Assembly (NCBI RefSeq): GCF_021389975.1
Contig: NZ_CP089981.1
Location: forward strand, 3,683,501 to 3,747,500
DNA: 64,000 nucleotides
From: Fulvivirga ulvae
GTDB taxonomy: Bacteria; Bacteroidota; Bacteroidia; Cytophagales; Cyclobacteriaceae
Reading direction: 5' to 3'
In this document: one piece after another, positions 1 to 7,218 of the stretch
Position numbering within the stretch: the stretch's first letter is position 1
How the letters are laid out: each line of letters opens with the position of its first letter
The notes under the pieces: generated by a model
The model's database searches: none
Seen by the model: only the letters and a program-made list of their open reading frames with translations
What the model was told of the DNA's origin: nothing
Program-made: the position numbers and the translations under genes

Positions 1-1
1 C

Positions 2-211
2 CGGAATGTTACCTCACTATATATCACACAATGGGTATTGATTAACTGGGGAATGTCCGTTTTCGGTTTTTGGGAGCATCAGGGGGTAGTTGTACTATCA
101 CTTATGCTGCTGTTCCTGTTCTTGTCATTAAGTCTGGTGTACCTGAAAAATAATTACCGTACACTCTTGATGTCGCAAAAGAACCCGGAAAGTTTGAGCA
201 AAAGTACCTGA
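2..211 (+). CDS. C-terminal end of a membrane protein (5' truncated)
   Basis: Frame 2 is open from the first base to a TGA at 209-211, giving the last 69 residues of a protein that begins outside the window. The fragment has a hydrophobic stretch (roughly residues 32-50, rich in Leu, Val and Phe) followed by a polar tail ending in LSKST, so it looks like the last transmembrane helix and cytoplasmic tail of an integral membrane protein. A strong hairpin plus T-run follows the stop, which supports a genuine gene end. I do not recognise the family, and the neighbouring TonB receptor is convergent, so a shared function cannot be inferred. Confidence 0.6.
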   Translation, partial: RNVTSLYITQWVLINWGMSVFGFWEHQGVVVLSLMLLFLFLSLSLVYLKNNYRTLLMSQKNPESLSKST

Positions 212-236
212 GAAATGTCTTAAAATAATTTAACGG

Positions 237-288
237 GTGCCAGGTCCGAAAGAGAGTAGGTAGTACTCTGACCGGACTTGGTGCTTTT
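237..288 (+). terminator. Rho-independent terminator of the upstream membrane protein gene
   Basis: A 12-bp stem (237-248 with 273-284, several G-U pairs) is capped by a second 6-bp stem (AGAGTA 253-258 with TACTCT 264-269) and followed by TTTT. It lies 26 bases after the stop at 211. Confidence 0.7.
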
Positions 289-414
289 GCCCAACCGATT
301 CGGATAATTCTTAAAGTTTAAATCGTAAAAAGCACACCAAATACCTCTTCAAGGAGGAAATTTACATACACATCTAATATGAGGGTAGCTTTTCTGTAGA
401 AAGATGGCGACCAT

Positions 415-562
415 GCACCTAAAAAGAATGGAGCCTCTGCCTTAAGGTCTTGCTTTTGCTAGTACTACAGAACAGTTAAACTTTTACCAAACTTTTAAAG
501 CTTTAGTAAAGCCGCAGTTTAGTTCTTATAGCCGCTATTCTGGTAAACTTAAATTAATCGGA
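415..562. repeat. Intergenic palindromic repeat, copy A
   Basis: This copy aligns with 3429-3554 on the same strand. Shared blocks are a run of A after GC, CCTCTGCYTTAAGGT, ACAGAMCAG, the palindromic core TTTACCAAACTTTTAAAG..TTTAGTAAAGCCGC, and a tail GTAAACT..ATTAAT. The core (about 481-511) folds on itself. The similarity is visible by eye over roughly 120 bases with small indels. It resembles a REP-type intergenic element; whether more copies exist outside the window is unknown. Confidence 0.6.
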
Positions 563-610
563 AAGATGTAGGTATAGAGTATCCGAATGGATATTAGATA
601 AAAATAGCGG

Positions 611-640
611 GATCAGGCTGTTACACCTGATCATTTGTTT
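611..640 (+). terminator. Terminator-like hairpin
   Basis: GATCAGG (611-617) pairs with CCTGATC (626-632), followed by ATTTGTTTT. It is T-rich on the + strand, where no gene is recognised directly upstream. Confidence 0.4.
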
Positions 641-742
641 TAATAACCTTACTAAAAATGTCCGCTATTTTCATTGTCCGTTTGCTGCTGTTGGTTGGGC
701 CAGCGGCTATGAATCCGGACAAATAATGTGTTAGTTTTCGAA

Positions 743-781
743 CAGCTCCTCCCGTTAAGAAAGGAGCTGCTTTATTCTTTT
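743..781. terminator. Hairpin at the end of the TonB receptor gene
   Basis: CAGCTCCT (743-750) pairs with AGGAGCTG (762-769). The + strand side is followed by CTTTATTCTTTT, while the minus strand side has only TTCGAAAAC. It sits just past the receptor stop codon, so it may end transcripts from either side. Confidence 0.5.
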
Positions 782-3119
782 AAAATTTGTATTGCAGGTT
801 CAACCTGAAATTAGTGCCAGGCTCGGTTTGCCAGTAGTAGAAAGAGCTGTAAGCACTACCTGAGTACAGGTATTCGTTTAGCAGGTTATTGACGTTCAGT
901 CCTATTTTCAGGTCATCATTCTGCCATGAAACTGCTCCATCCAGTCTGAAGTAGTCAGGTAGAGCAGACTCATTATCTGCATTCCAGGTCCAGCTGGAGC
1001 GGTCTACCTGGTATTGGTAGCCCATAGATACCGTAAAGCCATTTAGCACCTGGTCAGGCAGGTTATAGTGCAGCCATCCGTTCGTAATGTGCTTGGCATG
1101 GCCTGCTACGCGGGTGCCCACTACTGATTCGTCGGTGTCCTCAGTTACTTCTACATTAGTGTTGGCGTAGTTCAGTACCACGCTTAAGCCGTCTACGATC
1201 TCACCCTGAATATCAAATTCTATTCCCTGAGATTGTACCTCACCAAGCTGGATAGAGAAGTTTACATTTTCAGGATCAGCGGTAAGTACGTTGGTTTTAG
1301 TAATGGTGTAAACAGAGAGTGAAGTATTCCATTTGCCGTCAGCCCAGTTCCTTTTTATACCACCTTCCAGGTCGTTGCCCCTTACAGGCTCAAAGGCATT
1401 GCCTTGCGCATCTGCGCCACCCTGAGGGCTGAAAGACTGATCGTAAAGTCCATATACCGTGGTATTTTTGTCCAGAGATACATTCAAGCCTACTCTTGGT
1501 GTAAATGCCTCATCTTCGGTAGTAGTACCATAACTCCAGCCATCCAGGGCGGTATATCTGCCTGCCAGGGTAAGACGGATACGGTCATTCCAGAACCCAA
1601 TCTCATCCTGTAAATAAAGAGCGGAGTATCTCTGACCAACATTATTTACGCCGGCACGCTTGCGAATGCTTTTTGAACGATCAAAAGTAGGTATGGAGTC
1701 AGAAGGTACTCCATGTACAGGATTATAAATATTGAAAGGAACGTTGCCACCAAGCAGACCACCCTGTCCCCAGTCAGCAAAGTAATCCTTCTGTCCGATA
1801 TCTACACCTCCGAGTATCTGGTGAGTAACAGCGCCTGTTTGTACAGATCCGTTAACGAATACCTGGGCAAGTTTTGATTCATTAAGAGCATCCCAGATAC
1901 CAAGTCCTCTGAGCATGTTACCGTCGGCATCAACGCCTTCCGGCCAAAGAGATGAACCTATTTGTTTGTAATTTAAATAGCCTAATTGTGCGGTTACTTC
2001 CCAGTCAGCATCGATCTTATGATTTAGATTGATGAAGGTACTGTGCTCTTCAATATCCGTTGGGTCAATGTTAGGTTCTGCGGTAGTGAAGTCTCGTGGC
2101 AGGTCTCCGAAGCCATTCGGAGAGAATACATATGCAGCGCCCACTACTGACATTTGAGAGAATTGATAAGTATATTCAGTGGTTAATGACGTGCGGTCAT
2201 TGAATTTATATTTTAATGAGGGTGCAATGGTATATCGGTCATTGAACTCATAATCCCTGTGTGAACCTTTCAGCTGTCCCATCAGGTTTATGCGGTACAG
2301 CAGCTTCCCTTCACTATCCACTTTGCCACCGACGTCCAGCGTGCTGCGGATAGTATTGAAGCTTCCTGTCATCAGCGAAACTTCATTTCTGCTGTTTTCC
2401 AAGGGCTTTTTGGTCACTACATTGTAAAAGCCACCGGGTTCTCCGGCAGAAAGCATAAAGCCGGCAGGCCCTTTTACAAATTCAATACGCTCTACCATTG
2501 ACATATCTTCTGTCAACGGCCCCCACGGCATCTCTACATTCATCCCGTTTCTGAAAGCGGGCAATTTAAAGCCTCTCATGTTTATTCTGGCAAAGTTGCC
2601 CCAGTGCTCGATCATCTGGGCACCACTCACGTTTCTGGTTATGCCTTCGAGCATATCAATTGATTGCTGGTCTTCAATAACCTGCTTAGAGATGACCTGT
2701 ACGTTTTGTGGTAGTAACAAAATAGGGGTTTTAGACCTTAAACTGGGAGAAGGTAACGGTGCAGTGTAATCTTCCTGACCGTAAACCGTGATATCTTCCA
2801 GTTGCTGAATAGACTCCTGAAGAACTATAGCCGGCAACTCGATGGTTTCTCCTGCCTTGATAGTCACTTCTCTTTCCTTTTTCTCAAGGCCTACTGAAGA
2901 TAATATCAACGTATAGTCCCCAGCCGGAGCGCTGATCTTGAATTGCCCGGTTTTATCAGTAGAAGAACCATAGTGTGTACCCTTAAGGGCTACTGATACA
3001 TATGGAGCCTCTTTGCCATCGCTCGTTTTGATGATTCCCTTCACAAAGCCGTGCTGGCTCTGAGCAAAGGAAGTTGCTGCTGTAAATAATGCAACAAGTA
3101 GTAGTAATAGTTGTCTCAT
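780..3119 (-). CDS. TonB-dependent siderophore receptor
   Basis: This 779-residue outer-membrane receptor has a signal peptide (residues 1-19, ending SFAQ), a carboxypeptidase-regulatory-like domain (about 22-105) typical of Bacteroidota receptors, a TonB-box-like EDITVYG, a plug domain (about 120-240, with LPQNVQVISKQVI and the GPAGFMLSAGEPGG region) and a 22-strand-type barrel ending in an aromatic C-terminus (LQYKF). The plug sequence and length fit the FhuA/FpvA siderophore receptor class, so ferric siderophore uptake energised by TonB is the likely role; the ligand is unknown. It is monocistronic here. A palindromic iron-box-like operator overlaps the predicted transcription start, consistent with iron repression. 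Confidence 0.9.
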   Translation of the reverse strand: MRQLLLLLVALFTAATSFAQSQHGFVKGIIKTSDGKEAPYVSVALKGTHYGSSTDKTGQFKISAPAGDYTLILSSVGLEKKEREVTIKAGETIELPAIVLQESIQQLEDITVYGQEDYTAPLPSPSLRSKTPILLLPQNVQVISKQVIEDQQSIDMLEGITRNVSGAQMIEHWGNFARINMRGFKLPAFRNGMNVEMPWGPLTEDMSMVERIEFVKGPAGFMLSAGEPGGFYNVVTKKPLENSRNEVSLMTGSFNTIRSTLDVGGKVDSEGKLLYRINLMGQLKGSHRDYEFNDRYTIAPSLKYKFNDRTSLTTEYTYQFSQMSVVGAAYVFSPNGFGDLPRDFTTAEPNIDPTDIEEHSTFINLNHKIDADWEVTAQLGYLNYKQIGSSLWPEGVDADGNMLRGLGIWDALNESKLAQVFVNGSVQTGAVTHQILGGVDIGQKDYFADWGQGGLLGGNVPFNIYNPVHGVPSDSIPTFDRSKSIRKRAGVNNVGQRYSALYLQDEIGFWNDRIRLTLAGRYTALDGWSYGTTTEDEAFTPRVGLNVSLDKNTTVYGLYDQSFSPQGGADAQGNAFEPVRGNDLEGGIKRNWADGKWNTSLSVYTITKTNVLTADPENVNFSIQLGEVQSQGIEFDIQGEIVDGLSVVLNYANTNVEVTEDTDESVVGTRVAGHAKHITNGWLHYNLPDQVLNGFTVSMGYQYQVDRSSWTWNADNESALPDYFRLDGAVSWQNDDLKIGLNVNNLLNEYLYSGSAYSSFYYWQTEPGTNFRLNLQYKF

Positions 3120-3183
3120 AATATAAGTTTTAGTTGTTGTTGCTTTTTTGCTTGATATTCATTGAATTGCGTGAAATCATTTA

Positions 3184-3236
3184 TTTAGAATTAATCTAAA
3201 CAATGCAAAGATGAAGAGTAATTCATGTGGTGTCAA
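3184..3236 (-). promoter_or_regulatory. Promoter and iron-box-like operator of the TonB receptor
   Basis: On the minus strand a -33-like TTGA (3233-3236) is separated by 19 bases from CATCTTTG (3206-3213), one mismatch from the Bacteroidota -7 consensus TAnnTTTG. Just downstream, TTTAGA-N5-TCTAAA (3184-3200) forms a perfect 6-bp inverted repeat at the expected start site. The position suits a repressor of the Fur or DtxR type; the identity of the regulator is inference. Confidence 0.5.
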
Positions 3237-3257
3237 TCGCTATGGCTGATGTTTTTG

Positions 3258-3298
3258 AATCACTAGTGCTAGTGATTTTTATCAATAAACTAGTGAAG
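3258..3298. promoter_or_regulatory. CACTAGTG palindrome upstream of the receptor promoter
   Basis: AATCACTAG (3258-3266) and CTAGTGATT (3269-3277) form a perfect 9-bp inverted repeat around TG, and a further half-site ACTAGTGA follows near 3289-3296. It lies upstream of the receptor -33 element, where an activator could bind. A T-tail on the + strand also makes a small terminator hairpin possible. Confidence 0.35.
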
Positions 3299-3428
3299 TG
3301 TATGATATGACTGTACCCTCTGAACTCAACACTCACTTTACTTCCCAGTAAAGTCTCTCGCAGAGGACTCCGGCATTCGGAGGCAGAATCTTTAATTATG
3401 GCAGGCTACCATTACCGGGAGAGGTGAT

Positions 3429-3554
3429 GCTCAAAAAAGTAGCAACCTCTGCTTTAAGGTTATTACCCTCAGCCGGTGTTACAGACCAGTAAAGCTTTAC
3501 CAAACTTTTAAAGTTTAGTAAAGCCGCAACCTGGCTCCGTAAACTGTCATTAAT
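3429..3554. repeat. Intergenic palindromic repeat, copy B
   Basis: This is the second copy of the element at 415-562, in the same orientation, so the two copies bracket the TonB receptor gene as direct repeats about 3 kb apart. Its core at 3494-3524 is a 31-bp nearly perfect palindrome (GCTTTAC...GTAAAGC arms). Confidence 0.6.
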
Positions 3555-3784
3555 TTATTAACCAAAAAGTGCCTATTTGCACGTGTCCTGCCGTCTTAGC
3601 TCAATAGCATTGTAGTCCCCGTCAGGGATAATTACTACCGTAGAAATATTCAAATCCCGGTTCTTTTATACACCCCGTTCTCGAAAACCTATTACCAAAC
3701 TCCGGTCGCCGATAACTTCACTCCCCAAGCCCCTCTCAATACTCAATATCCCCATCTGAATACTAAAACAATTCCTTCTCAACC

Positions 3785-3815
3785 TTTGCCACATTGTCCG
3801 ACAGGTTTATCTTTA
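3785..3815 (+). promoter_or_regulatory. Promoter of the phosphopantetheinyl transferase gene
   Basis: TTTG (3785-3788), a 19-base spacer and TATCTTTA (3808-3815, one mismatch from TAnnTTTG) match the Bacteroidota housekeeping promoter, 23 bases before the ATG. Confidence 0.55.
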
Positions 3816-3837
3816 TCGTCAAACCCAAATAAATACC

Positions 3838-4476
3838 ATGATCTACCTGCTCTATTCGAGTTTTAATGAAAGGTTCAGTACAGAAAAATATAACTATTAC
3901 CTCAATATGCTACCTGCTGATATGGCAAAGCGTATCGGTAAGTACCATCGCTGGCAGGATGCCCACGCCGGACTGATCGGAAAGCTCCTGTTGGTAGAGG
4001 GGTTAAAAAAATACGGAGGGGGTCATCAGTGGCTGGATGATATAAAATATTCCGAGTACAGCAGGCCGTACCTTGACCTGGTGGAGTTTAACATTTCACA
4101 TTCCGGTAATTACGTAATTTGTGTGATAAGCAACGATAAGCTTAGAATAGGAGTAGATGTGGAGCAAATCAGGCCGATTGAATTCAGCGATTTTGACCGG
4201 CAGTTTACCAATGCCGAGTGGCAGATGATCAAGTCAGATCCTGATCCTTTGAGGGGATTCTATAAAATGTGGACTAAGAAAGAGGCCATAGTTAAAGCTG
4301 ATGGCAAGGGGCTAAGTATTCCGTTAAGCGAAATCATTATTGACAATAATACAGCCAGGGTTGGGGACGAATGCTGGTATTTAAAACCAGTTGATTTGGA
4401 CCAGCATCACATTATCCACCTTGCGTGTGACCAAAATGTTGAGCAAGAACTTACACTTGAGCGGCTCAGCCTTTAA
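3838..4476 (+). CDS. 4'-phosphopantetheinyl transferase (Sfp type)
   Basis: This 212-residue cytoplasmic enzyme would transfer the phosphopantetheine arm of coenzyme A to a serine of acyl or peptidyl carrier proteins. The Sfp-superfamily signature is visible: IGVDVEQ with Asp107 and the downstream WTKKEAIVK (Trp145, Lys148, Glu149, Lys153), spaced as in the family, followed by GKGLSIP. The N-terminal half has the SRPYL and NISHSG motifs that contact CoA. It stands alone, with its own promoter just upstream, and is convergent with the DUF805 gene. It may be the cell's general ACP synthase or serve a secondary-metabolite carrier protein; the sequence does not decide this. Confidence 0.88.
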   Translation: MIYLLYSSFNERFSTEKYNYYLNMLPADMAKRIGKYHRWQDAHAGLIGKLLLVEGLKKYGGGHQWLDDIKYSEYSRPYLDLVEFNISHSGNYVICVISNDKLRIGVDVEQIRPIEFSDFDRQFTNAEWQMIKSDPDPLRGFYKMWTKKEAIVKADGKGLSIPLSEIIIDNNTARVGDECWYLKPVDLDQHHIIHLACDQNVEQELTLERLSL

Positions 4477-4486
4477 ACTTAGAAAT

Positions 4487-5182
4487 TTACCAGCCTTCCA
4501 TTTCCAGGTATTGTATGACCGTGAATGCTATCGTAATAACGAAATATAGTGCGCCAACAATATAAACTACGGTTTGCTTGGTTTTATTCTTAACAACATA
4601 GCCCAGGGAGGTAATGGTTGCGGCTGTAATTATCTGGGTAAAAAGACTGGCAAAAGTGTAATAGGTTTGAATATCCCCACCCGTTTTTTCAATAATGAAA
4701 GGGATGAAAAACCAAATAATTTTAGAAGCTAAAAACCATCCGACTACTATCAGCAGTATGTTGTCAGCCGTACCGTTGCGTTCAGTGGTAATGACATCAT
4801 CCGTATTTTCATAATGCTCTGTAGGTTTGGGCACCGGGCCATACTCATTTTCCTCGGGCTGTCCCTCTGTTACCATCAATATCAAGAGCCATATGGCACC
4901 AACCAGTGGGATCAGACTTATTAAAACCATCCAGCCACTTTTGCCTACATCATGTAGCCTGCGTACTGCCACAGCAAGGCCGGGGATAAAAAGGGCCAAT
5001 GCATAGAAAAGGTAAATGGGACCGTAACCGATGCCGGCAATTACCAGACCTGTAACATGATCGAGCACAAAGGCTACAATAGCAAAAAGAACGTTGAATA
5101 AGGTGAAAAACCAATATTCTTTGCGCCTTGCCCGTCCATTAAAGTCAGCATATTTCTGTAGTGCAGCCAGGTACCAGTTCAT
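4487..5182 (-). CDS. DUF805 family membrane protein
   Basis: The N-terminal half is a clear DUF805 domain: MNWYLAALQKYADFNGRARRKEYWFF, then hydrophobic helices and the RRLHDVGKSGW motif. A C-terminal extension adds about three more transmembrane helices (from about residue 135), so the 231-residue protein is longer than a minimal DUF805 protein. I chose the ATG that starts MNWYL, because the five extra upstream residues would need a TTG start and the family normally begins here. The function of DUF805 is unknown; a few family members sit near stress or secretion genes, but nothing in this context adds to that. Confidence 0.8.
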   Translation of the reverse strand: MNWYLAALQKYADFNGRARRKEYWFFTLFNVLFAIVAFVLDHVTGLVIAGIGYGPIYLFYALALFIPGLAVAVRRLHDVGKSGWMVLISLIPLVGAIWLLILMVTEGQPEENEYGPVPKPTEHYENTDDVITTERNGTADNILLIVVGWFLASKIIWFFIPFIIEKTGGDIQTYYTFASLFTQIITAATITSLGYVVKNKTKQTVVYIVGALYFVITIAFTVIQYLEMEGW

Positions 5183-5273
5183 AGTTCGAAAGTACAAAAC
5201 TTACATAGGTGTAGATCTCTCAAAAATGACAAAGCTATTAATTTTTATTACTATGGCAATTTTGAGGCAGTAT

Positions 5274-6101
5274 TTATACTAAATCTACGTCGACTGTTTT
5301 GTCTTCTGCAATAACCTCGGCTATTCTATCCCAAAGTTTAATCCGATGTTCAAGTGCCTGCTTTGCGGTTTCCAAAGCTTCGTCCCATTTGCTTTGGTCA
5401 TCTCCGCAAAGCGCGGTAATCATTTGTAGTGAAAGCGGTCCGTGCTCGTCCCCGTCGAGTTCAATATGCCGGTTAAGATAATAGATAAGCTTATGGTAAG
5501 ACTTGCTCTGGTCTTCTTTTTCGGCATGGTTTACAATCTCAATAAACATATCAGGAATGAGGTCTTCCCGGCCAAAGGTAAAAGCAGAAGCTATTAAATG
5601 TGGTTTTCCGGTGGCAATAACATCAAAGGTAAAAGCAATGAAGTTCGCGACCACCCTGTCGAGCCCCATTTGGTTGGCAGCCTCTGTTACGCTGGATCCG
5701 GTGTTGATCAGTTTGATGAAAGCATTGATCCCGGAAGTATCGGCCCCCGCCTGATCCATTGCGTCCAGATACATCTCAAAATGACTTTTTGGTTCGCCTG
5801 CCTCATTGATATCACTTTCTTCACCCAACACAATCTCGTTCACAAATCGTGATAACGCCGGATTTGGAGCAGGTGTCCAGGGAATGTTTGTACATGTTAA
5901 ATTTATCTGTAAGGCTTTTAGAAGAGACATAAAATCCCATACGGCAAAAACATGATGTTCCATGAAAATCTGTATGTCCCGAATAGAAGATAGTCGGGTA
6001 TATAATTTATGATGTGTCAGATTTTCCCTTAAATCCTGAAGTTGGTTTTCAATCCGGTCAGTTCCTTGCATAGCGCTACAGTTTGGAATTTTGCTCACCA
6101 T
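5274..6101 (-). CDS. DUF3050 protein, heme-oxygenase-like fold
   Basis: The 275-residue protein matches DUF3050, an all-helical family of the heme-oxygenase-like superfamily. Putative metal or cofactor positions are visible: MEHHVFAVWDFMSLL near residue 48, HFEMYLDAM in the middle, and NRHIELDGDEHGPLS near residue 210, which resembles the third-helix D-x-x-H type motif of heme-oxygenase-like diiron oxidases. No substrate is known. Translation may start at the first ATG or at Met11 (MQGTDRIENQ, 6071), where family similarity seems to begin. It follows korB on the same strand after 79 bases, so it may be co-transcribed with korAB. Confidence 0.75.
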   Translation of the reverse strand: MVSKIPNCSAMQGTDRIENQLQDLRENLTHHKLYTRLSSIRDIQIFMEHHVFAVWDFMSLLKALQINLTCTNIPWTPAPNPALSRFVNEIVLGEESDINEAGEPKSHFEMYLDAMDQAGADTSGINAFIKLINTGSSVTEAANQMGLDRVVANFIAFTFDVIATGKPHLIASAFTFGREDLIPDMFIEIVNHAEKEDQSKSYHKLIYYLNRHIELDGDEHGPLSLQMITALCGDDQSKWDEALETAKQALEHRIKLWDRIAEVIAEDKTVDVDLV

Positions 6102-6180
6102 GAGCAGAAGCGTGCAAAGGTAAATCCTGAGGCTTTATTTTCCTTTTAAATGCTTAACGAATTGAAGATCAGCCTTGAGT

Positions 6181-7218
6181 TTATTTAACTTCCCACGTAT
6201 TTTCCCCACTTAGCAGTTTATCCAGGTCAGTATTGTCTGTTTTCTTATGATCTTCTATCTGTTCGGTAAGCAGGTCTTCATAAGTTGCCCGCTCATTTTT
6301 ATAAAATATTCCGAAAGGCCTGGGTAAGGCTCCCTGATTCATATCATATTCAAAGAAGCCGGAAAGGATAGAGGCCTTGATCTTGTCTTTTGGATCATGG
6401 ATCCAGCATTCATCGGCAGCAGTCTCTTCCAGGGAAACTACAATGGGTTTAAACCCATCCAGTTTAATACCTTTAGTCTCTTTGCCGAAGATCAGCGGTT
6501 TGCCGTCCTCTAAAAATAGAGTATGATCATCTTTGGTGGCCTTATCGGTGAAAAGTCCAAAGGCGCCATCATTGAATACATTGCAATTCTGGTAAATATC
6601 AATGAAGCTGGTTCCTTTGTGCTCATGGGCTGCCAGCAGTATATCTCTCAGATGCTTGGGGTCACGATCCATAGAGCGCGCTACGAAGGTACCTTCTGCT
6701 CCCAGAGCAAGGGCTATCGGGTTGAAGGGGTGGTCAACAGAACCATAAGGTGTTGATTTGGTCACTTTGCCCTTGGGTGAAGTAGGAGAGTACTGTCCCT
6801 TGGTGAGTCCGTATATTTCATTGTTGAACAATAGTACATTCACATTGAAATTTCTTCTGAGCAGGTGAATAAAATGATTGCCCCCAATAGACAAAGCATC
6901 ACCATCTCCTGTTATGATCCAGACATCAAGATCAGGTCGTGCTGCCTTAAGCCCACTGGCTACTGCTGTTGCCCGACCGTGAATGCTGTGCATGCCGTAG
7001 GTATTCATATAGTAAGGATACCTTGCAGCACAACCTATACCGGAAACAAAAACGGTCTTTTCTTTTGGGATATCAAGTGTTGGCAGCACTGTTTGTACCT
7101 GTTTGAGGATAGAATAATCGCCGCAGCCGGGACACCAGCGTACATCCTGGTCGGTTGCATAGTCTTTTGCTGTTAAAGGGTTGCCATTCCCTGATGAATT
7201 AAGCACTTGTACTGACAT
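6181..7218 (-). CDS. korB: 2-oxoacid:ferredoxin oxidoreductase, beta subunit (KorB)
   Basis: This 345-residue subunit carries the thiamine pyrophosphate and an Fe-S cluster of a CoA-acylating 2-oxoacid oxidoreductase, most likely 2-oxoglutarate:ferredoxin oxidoreductase of the TCA cycle. WCPGCG (Cys29, Cys32), GIGCA (Cys63) and a later NCNVFND cysteine supply the cluster ligands, and GDGDALSIGGNH is the TPP/Mg motif. It overlaps the end of korA by 20 bases, so the two subunits are translationally coupled. The substrate (2-oxoglutarate versus another 2-oxoacid) is assigned by family, not by a residue I can point to. Confidence 0.92.
   Translation of the reverse strand: MSVQVLNSSGNGNPLTAKDYATDQDVRWCPGCGDYSILKQVQTVLPTLDIPKEKTVFVSGIGCAARYPYYMNTYGMHSIHGRATAVASGLKAARPDLDVWIITGDGDALSIGGNHFIHLLRRNFNVNVLLFNNEIYGLTKGQYSPTSPKGKVTKSTPYGSVDHPFNPIALALGAEGTFVARSMDRDPKHLRDILLAAHEHKGTSFIDIYQNCNVFNDGAFGLFTDKATKDDHTLFLEDGKPLIFGKETKGIKLDGFKPIVVSLEETAADECWIHDPKDKIKASILSGFFEYDMNQGALPRPFGIFYKNERATYEDLLTEQIEDHKKTDNTDLDKLLSGENTWEVK

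Larger units (their letters stand above)
212..779. other. Noncoding region between convergent genes
   Basis: No convincing gene is visible. The region holds the terminator at 237-288, one copy of an intergenic palindromic repeat (415-562), and two further terminator-like hairpins (611-640, 743-781). The 611-640 hairpin is T-tailed on the + strand, so a short + strand transcript over the repeat is possible but not shown. Confidence 0.6.
3120..3837. other. Noncoding region between divergent genes
   Basis: I see no coding sequence here. It contains the receptor promoter and operator, the CACTAGTG palindrome, repeat copy B and the phosphopantetheinyl transferase promoter. About 250 bases (3555-3784) remain without an assigned role; a tRNA-like stretch there was examined and rejected. 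Confidence 0.6.

Noticed and set aside
3591..3666. tRNA-like stretch (TCTTAGCTCAA near the start, TTCAAATCCCGG near the end)
   Set aside because: The T-stem does not pair, the acceptor ends are not complementary and no anticodon stem forms. At most it is a decayed remnant; chance similarity is as likely.
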